A stretch of DNA of 64,000 nt. It comes from Asterias amurensis (Eukaryota; Echinodermata; Asteroidea; Forcipulatida; Asteriidae). Of the stretch, positions 10,411 through 24,300 are shown one piece after another. Location: positions 20,955,832-21,019,831 of the forward strand of contig NC_092649.1 of NCBI RefSeq assembly GCF_032118995.1, read 5' to 3'. Made by a program: the position numbers and the translations under genes. The notes under the pieces were generated by a model that saw nothing but the letters and a program-made list of their open reading frames with translations, had not been told where the DNA came from and did no database searches. Each line of letters begins with the position of its first letter. The stretch's first letter is position 1.

Positions 10411-11883
10411 CTGTAATATGAATAAAGTCATTTATTTGGCAAAGTAAGAAATATTAGCCAGATTTTCCTCAACACTTTTTAACAGGGTACACTTACAGTC
10501 TTGTAGCCACAGTGGGCGGGTTTGCCCAGGACAAGGGACTCACAATTTTTGCCCAGCACTTTGAGCAAAGGCGCCCTAACAGATTTCCCTTAGTAAATCA
10601 AAATATTGTCCACTGTGATCTGAGACACAAAATGATAAGGAGTATCAAAATGTCACAGCGAATGCCATTCAACTTATTGCATGGCCCTATTAACACAAAC
10701 GGTTTGGAAACCTGGCATCATGCTTGAAGCTTGCAAATCAGCAATAGTGGCCCTGATTCTAAAAATGTATTTGTTGTCCACCACTGGGTCTTGCTACAAC
10801 ACTGTACTAGTTTCCCTGTACATTTTATGAAGTCAAATTTAATACTTTTTAAGCCCCTTTTAATACTTACCCTTAACAAAACTTATGACCCAAAATAAGT
10901 GAGCAAAAGCAGTGGAAACATTTACTTAAATACTTTATCCGGGAGCTATTACATCCAGCAATTTTTCATAGCAAATCATTTAGACTGAACTTAATGCTAA
11001 TAACACTGAATGCTAATATTGAAGAGCAAATCGTGGTTTCTGAGTAGCAATTGAAACATTTTGTGTAGCATTTTTCTCTTTCAATTAAGTTCCTTTACCA
11101 GCAGATAGGAAAATTCATGGGGGAAGAGGACGACGAGAAAAACATTTCCGGTACTTCAAATTTGACCAGGAAGTTCATTGCAAATTGTGTACATGAACAA
11201 GGCCTTAGGAAATTCCTTGGAAAAGGCCCTCTGTTGTCCATGTTGTTTAAGGTCTGTGAAAAAGCAAGATGATGGCCGACGGTTTTGCGGCTTCGCGATA
11301 ATTTTTATCACAAGGGAAAAAAAATAACTAAATGTAGTAAAAATTACCGAAACGTAACCTAAAACTTATGAAAATTATCGTTTTGCTAATACTCAACAGT
11401 TATGCACTTTTTGTGGATTTTGAGTTTATTTTGGAGATTTTGACTGCGAGTTGGCGGCACCAAGTGAGTTTACGGCAAGTAGTAGAACCTTAGATGGCCA
11501 TGTACGGCACCGCGTATGGCCTTCAAGTTCTGGGATATAATTCTGTAAAAGCATTATTGTGCACGACACAGAGCGGGTATTCTGTCAACGTCAACACCAT
11601 AGCACACCATAGCCAATGATTGATGGATATTAACGATGTGCCCTCGAGCCTCCAATCAAAGCCAGAAGTTTTCTTGACGTGTAACAAGAACATTTTTTAA
11701 TTTGGCAGTGGTTAATTTTCATATCAGAAAGATTTACTTTCACTTAATTATAGTTGGATACCTATCTTTCTGAAATGATTAAATCAGTAAAATATAGTTA
11801 AGTTTTATTTGCCTAGTTGACTATATCAGTACAATTGAAACAGAGGTGATGGACCTAGTTTCGTAGGTGCGAGTAGTCCAGGC
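10411..11883. other. Intergenic or 5' intron DNA of the death-domain gene
   Basis: AT-rich with no open frame of note. If the 5' exon proposed at 15532 is right, this is intron. CATAGCAAATCATTTAGACT at 10966-10985 recurs almost unchanged at 26850, so part of it is an unclassified repeat. Confidence 0.4.
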
Positions 11884-13481
11884 CCAGGGGTCGAAATTGC
11901 CACTGGCCCACTAGCCCGGGACTACCAGATTCACAGTCGGGCTACTGATTTTTCCAGTTTGAGAGGTCGTTCACACGCCGTACTAAAGTTGGTCTAAGTC
12001 CACTTAGACCGGTTCGGGTTCAACTTTTGTGCGTGTGAACGCAAATAAAGTTAGACCGGATCGGGTTTAAACCCCAAAACTTAAACCGTCCAGCGAGGCG
12101 GTCTAAGTCTAAACCGGTTCGGGTTTATCTTTTAACACTGCGTGTGGACAGAATGACATCCGGTTTTAACTCACAACGGACGACCCATTGTGCGGTTCAA
12201 TGCACACGCCCGGGACCCGGAGTGCTTGTATACGGTTTCTGTTGCCTCTGATGCTGAAAAGCACTGAGTATTTATATTACTTTCTTGCCGCTTACCGAGT
12301 TGGCGAAACCCTCTCGATCGGTGTATGCAGTTTAACACAGGCCCACGCCCATGATTTATTAAATTCTGAAACAAAATTAAATTTTCCAAGCTTTTTTGTT
12401 GAGTGTCCTATAATAAATTGAAACTGCGTATTTTACGAGCGCAGCGAAGAAGCATATTTTGTAATGCTTCTCACATGTACAGCGCTGCCATCCCATAGTG
12501 ATCACTCTCTGATATCCCATAGTTATCCATCACCGATCCCTTGGATGTGCCTTTCTATTGCTGTCACCGTTACTAGCGTGCTGTACTTTCAATCTAGGAG
12601 AATGAACTGCAGTGGGCGCGAGGCTGTGTGTAGGGGAAATTCCCTACGCCAGCAATATCACCCCGTTGTTGTTGGGAAGTTGGGAAAATACTGCAAAGTA
12701 CATGTATTTACGTAACTTGCACGTGTGTAGTTGTGTTCACCAGCTTTTGAGAGATCGCAACTTCCAATCGATTGAAGTGCAAACTAAAAGTATTTAAATC
12801 GGAAACAGTGGTATAAAACAAAACACAAAAATGAAACGTGTTCTGTTTCATGGAATATGGACAATATTTTGGTGAGTTTTCTCGGCGGTTTGTATCAATA
12901 TTTTGTTTGTTTAAAAAAAAAAATTTGAGCCGTGTTCATGTTTGTTTTAAGTGCCCGTGTACTCCCAACCGTAAAACTGTTGCCGCGTTCGATTGAGCCA
13001 TTTGTATCCAATAATTATGCCCTGATGATCATCCATGGCATGGGGCACTCAGTATCTCGGCATACTCGGTGCGTGAATCTGATGAATAAAACCGGATGTT
13101 AGAGCAACGAGGTCGCGTCTACTTTGACCTCTTAAAACCGAAGATAAACCGGATCGGGTTTAACTCTGTGCTGTCTGAACGCAAGGGGGTTTTATTTTTA
13201 CGACCACCCCCCGCTGCTCGTAAAAGTTAGACCTGTTCGGGTCTAAGTTAGTACGCTGTCTGAACATACCCTGATAGCCCAACGGGCTAGTGGAAAAATA
13301 ATGCAAAAATCATCATCACAAACAATAAAGGAATGTGCTATGTTGTATTGTAAAGTTTGAGCCGTGACGCGAGACATAATGTGTCTTTCGGGCTACCAAA
13401 ATCTCATCAGGGCTACTAACAATTATTGGTTACTAGCCCTGCTGACTACCATGAAAATATACTTAATTTCGACCCCTGAGG
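11884..13481. mobile_element. Non-autonomous element with AGGGGTCGAAATT ends, carrying a second element
   Basis: CAGGGGTCGAAATT at 11884 and AATTTCGACCCCTG near 13464-13480 are inverted ends. Next inside are matching stretches rich in GGGCTAC / TAGCCC. A second element with its own inverted ends fills 11968-13270. No transposase frame. Confidence 0.6.
11968..13270. mobile_element. Nested 1.3-kb non-autonomous DNA element
   Basis: Inverted ends GTTCACACGCCGTACTAAAG and the complement of TTAGTACGCTGTCTGAACAT. Several GACCGGTTCGGGTT-like subterminal motifs occur in both arms (12005-12130 and 13130-13250). No coding capacity. Confidence 0.6.
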
Positions 13482-14631
13482 CCCATGGAGTGAATGTTGG
13501 GCAGAGGTTATAATTGGATTTTTGGTAGTGGGATGGATCTAGATTTAAACATGTCACAGAGAAACTGCTGTGCATTTTAGGATTAATTATAGAGTTGTTG
13601 AGACAACTTAAATTCTATCTTCTTTTTTTAAACATGTAAGGTATTGCTAATTCACCATTATTGTAAGTTTAACTTCAACTAAATTAAGTGTTCACACATC
13701 TGGTTGTGCGTATGGGACTGTGCGTTCGCGTGCGCATTATGCGTACGCTTACAAACTGTAAGCGTGCGCGTTTTCTTAACGCTTATAAATAAACCAATCA
13801 GCTCTCTGACTTAGGCAAGCTGGGTGCAGCGCGTACTTCTGCTAGGCTTAATAAGGGGGTGAAAACCAGAGCTCGGGGCTCAGTCGCTTCCAGACTAGAG
13901 ATCGCCACTCAAGACCTCAAGAGCTCAAGACCATTCAAGACCTCAAGAACTCAAGACCATTCAAGAACACACACACGCAAATGATGCTACTCGCTCTATT
14001 TATTGGTGAATCTCATTAGATAATTACTACAACACGAGCAGCATGACATAGTTTCTTAGATCAAGTGTGGTATGGGGTAATGGTTACCAGGTGGGGGGAT
14101 GGGGGTGGCAGTGGTCAGTACTGGGGGGCCTGAAGGTCATAGCTTAGGAATGCGAGCGGTGGTTTTAATGGAAATGGGGTGGCCAGAGGATATGGGCCAC
14201 CTGTTGAGGTGTACAACTATTTGGGAATTCTAGAGATAAAATAGTGGGAAATCATCCATACATTATCTGGGACCAGAAAGGTTCAAAATCCCAAGGTATT
14301 CAAATGAAAAGAAACCATAATTATCGAAAGTGAACCAAATACAAGAAATAAAGTAGAATGAATTTGGAAATTTAAGTAAGCTTAATTAATTAAAGATAAA
14401 GACATTTTTTCGAGAAGAAAATTAAAATGACAGAGCAATATTTTTCAGAGAGTTTACTCATGTTTTACTCATTTCAACAACTACAGCCCCTCACATGCGA
14501 AACAAGTTACAAAGTAATTTTTTTTTTTTTTAAATTGAAGAAGGGATAACTTTCCGTATCACTAGATCATGCCACCACTTTTTTACCAAACAAAGAAAAA
14601 GGGATATTTCACTTCAGGTAAATTAGATCAT
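13482..14631. other. Intergenic DNA with short CAAGACC repeats
   Basis: A small direct repeat of CAAGACCATTCAAGA-type units lies at 13908-13968. The stretch 13700-13780 is rich in GCGTACGC-like alternating sequence. No gene seen. Confidence 0.4.
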
Positions 14632-14874
14632 GGCCCATTTTCATAGAGCTGCTAAAGCACAAAAATGTGCTTAGCATGAAATTTCTTCCTTGATAAAAAC
14701 AGGATTACTAACCAAATTTCCGTTTGTTGCATAATGATTGTTACTGCAGCTGTTGTTTGATTATCCTGAAAACCATGCGGAAATTCGGTTGGTAATCCTG
14801 TTTTTATCAAGTCAAGGGAGTAATTTCATGCTAAGCAAATTTTTGTGCTTAGCAGCTCTATGAAATTGGGCCCC
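14632..14874. mobile_element. Hairpin MITE (family G), copy 1
   Basis: GGCCCATTTTCATAGAGCTG and CAGCTCTATGAAATTGGGCC pair; the inner arms AAAACAGGATTACTAACCAA and TTGGTAATCCTGTTTTTATC also pair. A second copy lies at 26425-26613. Confidence 0.75.
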
Positions 14875-15532
14875 TGGTCCTTCTTCGATTATTTCATATC
14901 AAATGAAAAAGTAGTAACTGTTCTCTATGGCGATACTGAGACAGAAACTTGTCCATTCTACATCCATGATTCAATCATCATGGAGGAGTACATTGTAGGT
15001 AGGTGAAGGAAGAAATGAAATGATTCAATCAATCAAACCAATGAACAAGTGGTGGGCAGGATACAACGATTTGCCCTTATCAGTATCACACCTTGAAACA
15101 AAAACAATAACCCCAACCACGTAACCCCAACCACGCGCAGGATGAATTTGAAACTAGAAAGTGGAAACCACCCTTGGCCACCTGCCAAACCCGCATGTTG
15201 GCAACCATCTAGCTACACTGCCGGCTAAGCTTAGGACGACCACCACAAATGCAAACCACACACCGTAACCACGCGTAGATACATTGTGTGGGCCTAGGCC
15301 TCTCACGGCCACCCTGTCGTCTCTGCTGCATGCGGGAACAATGGCCGTCGTAAACACAGCCAGGCATGGAGCATTTCTCACGCTCAGGATGCTTTACACG
15401 GACCGCGACAAACGTCACCAAATCATGAAATTACAATTCACACTGGCACTCCTCCACAATTTCTATATCAGACCATCAGACAGACGGCATATTTTAAGTT
15501 AACGAAATGAAATGAAATGTTTGTAACTTACC

Positions 15533-15690
15533 GCTTTTTAACGCTAGAAATCCCAACGGTCTTCCACACCCGAACACACACAACCGAAAGAACCACACAA
15601 AATCCAGGGGACGCCAAAGCACACGACCGTTGCTGGACGAACTCCACTATTTTTAATAGTGCTCCTTCGAGGGGCACAGACTATTGGAGA
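15533..15690 (-). other. Possible 5' untranslated exon of the death-domain gene
   Basis: On the minus strand AAAAAGCG is followed by GTAAGTTAC, a strong donor, at 15531. Spliced to the acceptor at 10411 it would supply a 5' leader across a 5.1-kb intron. There is no direct support beyond the splice signals; the 5' limit is arbitrary. Confidence 0.3.
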
Positions 15691-15886
15691 TAGCGCACTG
15701 TCTCGTAATCTCTTCAGACTGAGCGCCCAATCTGAAGAATGTGTAGCGCAAAGTTGAGATTTTGCTCAAAATAAGGAGTTGCAGTTATATTGGCCGGGTG
15801 CGGGGGTGCGTTCGTTCAGTAGAGCTTCCTGGGTCATGCCCCCGTTGGGTTCGAATAGCTTTGACGTACGTCATTCCAGGTCAGCG

Positions 15887-15901
15887 CACCCCCCCCCCCC
15901 C
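15887..15901 (+). repeat. Poly-C tract
   Basis: About 14 consecutive C in a GC-rich stretch between the two divergent genes. Confidence 0.8.
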
Positions 15902-15972
15902 ACACAGTGCCCTGCTTGTGGAGTGGGTCACTTGGGGTGAACGAGAGGGCGAGTGTGATCATTCGATTTAGC

Positions 15973-16466
15973 TCAGTGGCGGTTCCAACTTTCAGCTGTG
16001 TTCAGTTTTCCGAATGACCAAATACGGTAGCATGCGATGCCTGCGCGCAGCAAGCGAAAGTAGTCCATTTTTTAGTGCCGTGTTGAGTTATTATCCGTTA
16101 CCGTCCGGTAGCTGTCATGGCGGCGTCCACGAGTCGGATCGAGTGCAACTAGCGGCAAACGCGTGGATCGTATGAGGTTTTTTTTATGCAAGCAGAGTGT
16201 GACCTGCCTGAAGTTGTTCCCATTAATACATGTAAAGATAGGACAAGAGATTAAGTGACTATCCAGAGAAGAATCGTAATATAAACAATGCGGGGTCACT
16301 GCTGAGAGAACTACATTACTCGCGCCAGGGTACTCGCGGTGGTATCTGAGAGGTCACCCGGCGGAACACTGAACACGCCGGAAGCTAAATTCGTTCGAAC
16401 AACGTGCAGATATGACCGACTACGTCACCCGAAAAACTGAACACGGCGGAAGACTGAAACCGCCAC
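15973..16466. mobile_element. Non-autonomous element with AGTGGCGGTT ends
   Basis: CAGTGGCGGTTCCAACTTTC on the left pairs loosely with GACTGAAACCGCCAC on the right. GTGTTCAGTTTTCCG and inverted CGGAA-CTGAACAC motifs repeat inside. Non-coding. Confidence 0.5.
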
Positions 16467-17439
16467 ACCTGGCCCAATGATGAGCAAGCGGGGTCGCGAC
16501 TCCATGATTGCTTTCCTTTCTGAAGCTCATCAAAGTGAGAATTTGTTAACAATTTTTGAATTGCGGTTATTTTTAGCAATGTGATGTGTTTATTGCACCC
16601 CATTCTTCATTTTCGGCACTGCTCTTTTTTAAAGAATTTTCTATAGACGTGTTTAGACAAAAGTGCAACTTTTACAAAATGCTCATAACCTTAAGAGTCT
16701 CGTCCCTGAGAAGTCCCGTTTTGCATTGTTTTGCAGGCTTTAATACTAAAGTGGTCACACTGTTGCCATGTGTAAAAACGATAAATGTATATTATTATTA
16801 GACACCCTCGATGCCGACCCGTAGCCCCCCCCCCCTCCCCTCCCCGCTATTCTGTAAAATGAAATGTGCCCCGGCTTTTTGAACAACACTTGATTGCCTT
16901 TGCACACCCTCCTCATAGCTATATACACTAAAGTTGCCCTCTAATGAATTCCTGAGATTTACATACCTTTGTACTTGTGGGAAGAGGTGTAGTATAAGGC
17001 CATAATGCACCAGCCACGCCACGTGGTAGTTTGAAAAACTTTGGCGGTTTTCTTCCATCGTTTGTTTTGTGAGGGGAAATGTTCAAATTGCGCACGTAAG
17101 GCTAACAAAACGAGCAGCGCAATTTCTATACTGTGCAATTCTCAAAAATGCGCTGATCAAAGTTAATCGCGTGCGCCATCTGTTGTTTTTCCCGGACCGA
17201 TTTGTGTACACAAACCAAGTGTACACCAGTAGAGCAGTGGTGTGTGAAGACTGAAGAGGGTGTATGAAAACTGAAGAGGTGGTTTTTGTTCAGAAAGGTG
17301 CACTCACAACTTCATCAAAGTTCTTCCAGTTCTGTGTTTGTGGTACTGGTAGGGGTAAGTATTGTAAATTCCATCAGATGAATATGATTTTGTTTAGTTT
17401 AAAGATTTGCAGGGATGCAGGGTGTGTAAACTTGCAACT

Positions 17440-17563
17440 TCGAGTCACCAATTTTGTTGACTTGCGACTTGACTTGACTTGCAAAAATTTGACTTGTGAC
17501 TCGACTTAACTTGAGCAAAAATGACTTGTGACTTGACTTGACTTGAGCAAAAATGACTTGTCT
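17440..17563 (+). repeat. Short satellite of GACTTGTGACTTGACTTGA units
   Basis: Repeats of GACTTG / TGACTTGTGACT, with the 28-base stretch ending GAGCAAAAAT duplicated. No coding meaning seen. Confidence 0.7.
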
Positions 17564-17634
17564 GTATACACCCAAACGCCAGTGCATTCATGTCTCCATC
17601 ATACTTCAGAATAGGCTAATTTTTTATTTTTTTT

Positions 17635-17663
17635 GGGGGGGGGGGGGTGGGGGGGGGGGGGGG
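17635..17663 (+). repeat. Poly-G tract (G13-T-G15)
   Basis: Two long G runs split by one T. They could form a G-quadruplex, and the length may be a read or assembly uncertainty. Confidence 0.8.
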
Positions 17664-18192
17664 ACATACACCAGATAGGCCTAATGTCCAATTTATATTT
17701 TAAAAAAAGTGTTGTTGGGTCCGGTGAACTTATGACTAGATTCCATGAACATAGTTAGCATAGTGTTGAGGAATTAGTGTGATGCAGAGTTTGGGTTTTT
17801 TATTTCTACACTATAACACAGTTGAATTGAAGAGTAGTGATGTAGTGATGACTATGCACAATGTGGTGGGTGGTTGACAAAGGGTGAACAGAACTGCAAT
17901 TTTTTTTTTTTTAAGTCGACCCCCCTCTTCTCTTGTTTCTTTGTTCAAAGTTTTCAGTGTTTGCCATGATAATATATTTCTTCAATTTCTTACTCCGTGT
18001 TTATGGTCATAGGTTTTTACAGAGTCCAGTTGACAAATCCTAGAATAGATCCATGGACACATAAAAAGACTGCAATGTTGTGCAAACATTTACATCAACT
18101 CTAACCTAGCCCCTCTCTGCATTATGGTTTAAAAATGCAATGACAACCAACAACTACTCTGCAAAGTTCCTCCAGGAGGTGTCTCGCATACA

Positions 18193-18310
18193 ATGAACGA
18201 GAAGTTGTTCAAGGTCATCATAGTTGGTGACTCCCGAGTTGGAAAGACTGCATTTGTAGATCGTTATGTTCATAATAGATTTAATGATAACTACAAGACA
18301 ACAGTAGGAG
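18193..18310 (+). CDS. RAB29: Rab exon 1
   Basis: From MNEKLFKVIIVGDSRVGKT to TTVG; donor GTGAGTCAG. A family A MITE inserted only 13 bases after the exon end. Confidence 0.9.
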
Positions 18311-21300
18311 GTGAGTCAGTCACTTAAAGGAATACGTTGCCTTGGATTGGTCGAGTTGGTCTTTGAAAAGCATTGTAACCGTTTGTTATAAAATGTATAT
18401 GATTAGAAAGATATTTTAAAAGTAGAATATAATGATCCACACAAGTATCACTCGAAACTGCGTGGTTTTCCTTTTACCTCATCGACAAACACGATAGGCC
18501 ATTTATGGGAGTCAAATTTTTGGCCCACCGTCTTAGTTCGCAAAGTAAAAGGAAAACCACGCAATTTCGAGGCAAATGTGTGTGGATCATAGTATTCTTA
18601 AAACATCTTTCTAACCATATTATGCATTTTATTAAAAAATACCCGGTTACCAACGCTTTTCAAAGACCTTTTTGACCGATCCAAGACAACGTGTTCCTTT
18701 AAAGGCAGTGTTGGTAATTACTCAAAATAATTATTAGCATAAAACCTTACTTGGTAACGAGCAATGCGGAGCTGTTGGTAGTATAAGACATTGTGCGAAA
18801 CAGCTCCCTCTGAAGTGACATATTTTTCGAGGAAAACAGTATTTTTCCATGAATTTGATTTCAAGACCTCAGAATTAGATTTTGGGGTCTCGAAATCAAG
18901 AATCTGGAAGCACATAACGTTCGTGTGACAAGGGTGTATTTTCTTTTATTATTATCTCGCAACTTCGACGACCAATTGATCTCAAATTTTTACAGGTTCG
19001 TTATTTTATGCATTATGTGAGATACACTGGACACTGGACACCTTTGGTAATTGTCAAAGACCAGTCTTCTCACTTGGTGTATCTCAACAATATATGCACA
19101 AAATAAACCTGTGAAAATTTTGAACTCAATTGGTCGTCGAAGTTGGGAAATAATAATGGAAGAAAAAACACCCATGTCACACAAAGTTGTGTGCCTTTCT
19201 GATGCTTGATTTCGAGACCTCAAAATCAAATTCTTAGCTCTCAAAATCAAATTCAACTATTTAAGTGGAAAAATACTTCTTTCTCGAAAACTACGTTACT
19301 TCAGAGGGAGCCCGTTTCTCACAATGTTTTATACTATCAACAGCTCTCCATTAATCGTTACCAAGTAAGTTTTTATGAGTACAATTACCAGTAGTGTCCA
19401 CTGCCTTCAAAAGGAAAATATCTATAATTGACAATCTTCTAGACTTGTATTTCCAAATGGTGGTCATTGTTTTTAAAAGCACATTCACAAAGAGTCTTAT
19501 AATTTTCAAATACCCACCCCCCCCCCAAAAAAAAAGAGGGAAAAGAAAAAAAGACAACAGTAAACAAAACTATAAAGAATCCCACGGTAGGCCTACGTTC
19601 TTTGTTATTTTGTACTTTGACACAGTGTGTATTGTTCCTTTGCAGTTGATTTTGCACTGAAGAAGATCCAAAGATCAGAGGATGAACTTATTAGAGTTCA
19701 GCTATGGGATATTGCAGGTAAAACAATTTATGGCTCAATGTGCTATCCTGTTTTCAAGCCACATGTCTCTTTTTGGCCATGGTATACTTTTGGTAATTGT
19801 CTAAGACCAGTATCTTTACTTCGTGTGTATCCCAACAAATGCATACAAAAAGCCATTTGCGAGCTAGATTTGAAAAATGTCTGGTACAATGACTCGCTCA
19901 GTGACGATGCAATGCTTACATTTGAATTCCTCAGACTAACGAGACAGTTGCTGTACCACATGTTTAGGAGCACGCTTTTGCGTGGTTAGGTAAGGGACGG
20001 TGAACAGCCATATATAATTATGAATGGATGTGTATGGCACAATGGTACCAGGGTTTGCTCATCCTGGAGGTTGCTACACAAAAGCTTGCCCCTATAATCA
20101 TGTGGCGTAGCAAATGTCCCGATAGTCTGAGGAATTCAAATGTAAGCGGTGCATTTTAACTAACATTGTAAAAAAACTGTGAAAATTTGGGCTCAATTGG
20201 TCATCAAAGTTGCGAGTAAATAGTAAAATAATAACACCCTTGTTGCGTAAAATTTGGTGCTTGAGATGCCTGAGAAAGGCATTATAAATGCCTGAAGCCA
20301 CTCTCAGATTCAAATTTTGGGTGACCTGAAAAATCACCTTACTTCAAAGGGTGTCTTGTCTACAATGTTTGAATGTTTAAGGCCCAGTGACCAGGGGTAA
20401 TATTGTTGGAAAAGCGCTATATAAAAACGAGTTATTATTATTATTATATTATTATTTACCATGTAAGTTTTGATGCTCATTAAATTGTGGAGTTATTACC
20501 AACTGTACTCCCTGCATTTAGCCGTTTTTAAATGTGTACAGACTTGCACAATTTTGCTTATTTTCTCATGATAAAATCATGTTAACACAACCCTCCGAAA
20601 TAAAAATCAGAGGAATTGAACAAAAACAAACAAAATGCCAGGAGTGCGAACTTGAACATATAACCTCTGGTGTATTCAGAACCAGTACCCCATGTCTACA
20701 GTCGACTATGCATAGCATACTGTAAACAAATCTAAAATTGTGGCCGAATGACCTCCTTGTTCAGATTGAAAAGATAGTGTTTGTGATGATAAAGTGCCAA
20801 TGACAATTTCAACTTCAATAGAGGTTATCAGATGTTACTAAATTCCAAGTATTCTCATTGTTGTCACATGAGTACCCCAAAAAAGGGTTGTGTACCGTTT
20901 ATAGGTCAAGTTTTTGGCCATGTCACGAATCTCTGTAGACTCACTGTGGATGAAGAAGTTTGTCATCCAATTTACCTCTAGAAGTTTAAGTGTCATAAGT
21001 TGTCCATTTTTTATTAAATTGCTTTTAGCCACCAGGCTGGCTCGATGGTCTAGTGGTAAGACATGCTCTAGCAACGTAGAGGTTGTGGATTCAGATCCCA
21101 GCGGGGTGATTTGACTGTGGATTTTGTTTTCACAGAACTTGGGAAAGTACTGAGTAAACAGTGCTTACATATCATTGCAAGGGTGGAAAAAAATGTAAAC
21201 GTCTATTTATGTTATTTATTTGACATGCATGGAAGTTTATCATGTCACATGATTGAGTCTTATGTTTTTAATCCATCTTGCATTCATAGGAGGATGTAAA

Positions 21301-24300
21301 GCATTTTTCGAAGACGAAAAAGCTGGTAATTCAATATTTTACAACTCAAGGTTTTTAAAATAAAAATAAATGGACACTGTTTAGATAAAAACCCATTGAA
21401 ATGTATGTGAATCACAAGTTAATAACTGACACAGAGCATGCTAGTTAGTTAAAGACACTGGACACCTTTGGTAATTGTAAAGTCTTCTCACTTGGTGTAT
21501 CTCATCATATGCACAAGATAACAAACCTATGAAGTTTTGAACTCAATTGGTTGTCAAAGTTGCAAGATAATAATGGAAGAAGAAAAAACAATTAGAAAAC
21601 CGTAGAAAATGTCCAAAAAAAGTGACTTGGAGTTACGATTAATACAATCGACACAAATGATCAAGCTGATCGATGTCATGGGGACTGAAGACGTGTAGAA
21701 AAAGTCTCAGAAAAACTTGAAGGTAAACATGAACAGTGGCACGAAAACCACAAACAAAACATGACAATCCGAGACACATAATGCAGTCTGCGCAGGCGTA
21801 CTCCGACAGCATAGCCAGGGTCCTTGGTTGAGTAGTTTCACACATCGGATCAGTCATGTCAGTGAACGATTATAACGCAGGCGCATTTTTTTTGTAGTAG
21901 GTCTCAATTGCAGTTATATTAAGTCAGGATCGTTTGCTATTTCATAACTAGGAAAGCTTTCACACGAGTGGCTGTTGCTTTTTTTTATCCTGGTTGTGAA
22001 AAATCGCAAAATATGTTGGATTAAAAAGCTCTTGTATGACACGGGCTTAAATGAGAAGACTGGTCTTTGACAACCAAAGGTGTCCAGTGCCTTTAAGGAG
22101 ATTGACTTTACATGGCTATTACCACTAAACTACAAAAATTACTTTCCATAGTCCACACGCTGCAAAGCTTAGAATTAGTAACCTACACGCCCTAACCTGC
22201 GCCCCTCATCACGCCTCACCCTGGATCAGCTCCTGGGAAACGCCCGCTTGGCGAATGGGAAGCTTGATTCAGGCAGGGGTCACAGCGAAGGCTTTTAAAC
22301 ACTGAGCCGTGCTGGCAACCTCTGCTGGCCTATCGGTGTCGCCGCTACAATAACCTCAGTCTAACAATGAAAGTTAACCCTCGCCAGCACTAACATGTTT
22401 GTCGACCTGGTAAATCAATAACATCGTTTACTCCCATTTTTATAACTTTTTTTAGAGACATCCAAATTGGCTTTGTACACAAAATTGAACATAAGATGTC
22501 CTCACCAGTTCGTCAAAACACTCCTGGATCCCTCAATAGATAGACACAATCACTTAAGCCTGGTTCATACTTCCTGGGAATGCGATGCAAATTTGATGTG
22601 AATTTGACGTCACAACCTTCTATTCGCAGCGATATTCACAAGTGAGTCGAGCAGAGTTGAACTGCTGCGAATTATTCGTTGCGAATTTGTGACGTCAACA
22701 TTCGCTTCGCCTTCGCATTCGCAGGAAGCATGAACCAGGCTGCACTCATTTTTTAAATCTGTAAACACCTGCAATCGAGCCCTCCTGTTGGTTGTCTGTT
22801 GAGGATATTATTACTTGTTGGTATCATCAGCACCAGTTAGTATTCCATACCTTCCCCATGTTGTGGTTGTACAAAGTACGGTTATCCCTTTTGTGCATTG
22901 AAATAGCATTGTTGCACCTAAAGCCCGGTTCACACTTCCTGTGAATGCAAATTTTGATGTCTTATGGATTGGCTGGCTTTTGCAGTAAATGTTCCGTAGG
23001 AGTTCAGCACAAGTCAACTAACGTGAATTATTCGTTGTGAATTTGTGACATCACAATTCATTTTAATTTGTAATTAACGAAACCCCTTGGTGTTAAAGTC
23101 AGTTGAGTATGATGCTTATATACAAATGTAACGTATATTGTGTAGATTTTTATTTGCTGGTAGTTTTTACTTTAAAGACTGTTTGGTCAAGTTTTATTCA
23201 TTCGTTAGAAAGGTAAGACCAGTTTCAGACAAAACCATCTGGAATAGTAGTGATTCTAGGCCGACCCAAACAGTTTTTGGTTTCAGACAGGCGAACTCAA
23301 CACAACATTTACTTCAGGTTCATCTCAATACAAGATCGACGTCTGAAACCAAGATGCTCCAGAGTCATTCCGAATGACTTCAACAGTCGATCTTTCAACT
23401 TCTAGCGCATCCAGTCGTTCCTAACTGTCTGAAATGAGTGTAACTTACTCCCGAGTGATTATTATTATTTTATATTTTTTACTTTGAAGGTCAGGAGAGG
23501 TTTAGTAGTCTGACGAGAGTGTATTACAAAGATGCGTCTGCGTGTGTCATCATGTTTGATGTCACGTCTATCAAGTCATTTGAGCATGTAGTCAGATGGA
23601 AGAATGATGTCGATTCTAAAGTCTTCCTTCGAGATATGAGTCCAGTACCTTGTCTGCTACTCGGTAATAAGGTATGTTTGAAATAAGTGTCATCTTTTTT
23701 TGTTTCATTTTTCTTATGAGATTGCCTTCACAAGGCTATGGATGGCCACTTCACAGAGCAGCTACACTCCCGGCCAAAATGCTTGGGCCACCCGTTCCCA
23801 TTGTTGCAAAATACAATCCCTGTTCAATTTCCTCGGACAACAACAACTCTCTCCCCTGCCCCCCTGCTCAATGTTGACTCAAACGCAGAAGACCGCGCAA
23901 TGAGACGTGGGCCCCACGAAATATGGCTGTTGTAGGCTTAACTGATTTCGGCTGTCAACCCAAAATAAATAAGTATCATTTGTCACCAGTGTCACGTTGC
24001 CATCTACTCCTGGGGTTGTAACATGATTACCACTTTTACAGTACATAAACATGTATGGGTATTTTCCACTAGGATGAGCAGAATGCACTACCTTCCAAAC
24101 TTTGTACAAAGTATTTATGATCAAGTGCTTTGCTCAAGGGCACAGGTGTCATGACTGGGATTTAAACCCACACTCTACTGCTGACTACACAGCTTGCCAG
24201 GGGACCTTGGCCACGACGCGCCGCATCTGCTTAGAAAGCTTTGTTCTTTAAAATGTCAAGGATCAAAATAAACTGAAGTCAGTGACTCCACCCAAATGCA

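Larger units (their letters stand above)
16467..18192. other. Interval before the Rab start codon
   Basis: Holds a short satellite (17440-17560), G-runs (17635-17663) and, at 17355, GGTAGGGGTAAGTATTG, a donor-like site that could end a 5' untranslated exon of the Rab gene. An acceptor-like CCTCCAG precedes the Rab ATG by about 20 bases. Neither is proven. Confidence 0.35.

Noticed and set aside
22200..22380. Small nuclear or 5S RNA gene
   Set aside because: GC-richer and structured-looking, but I could not match U1, U2, U5 or 5S landmarks.
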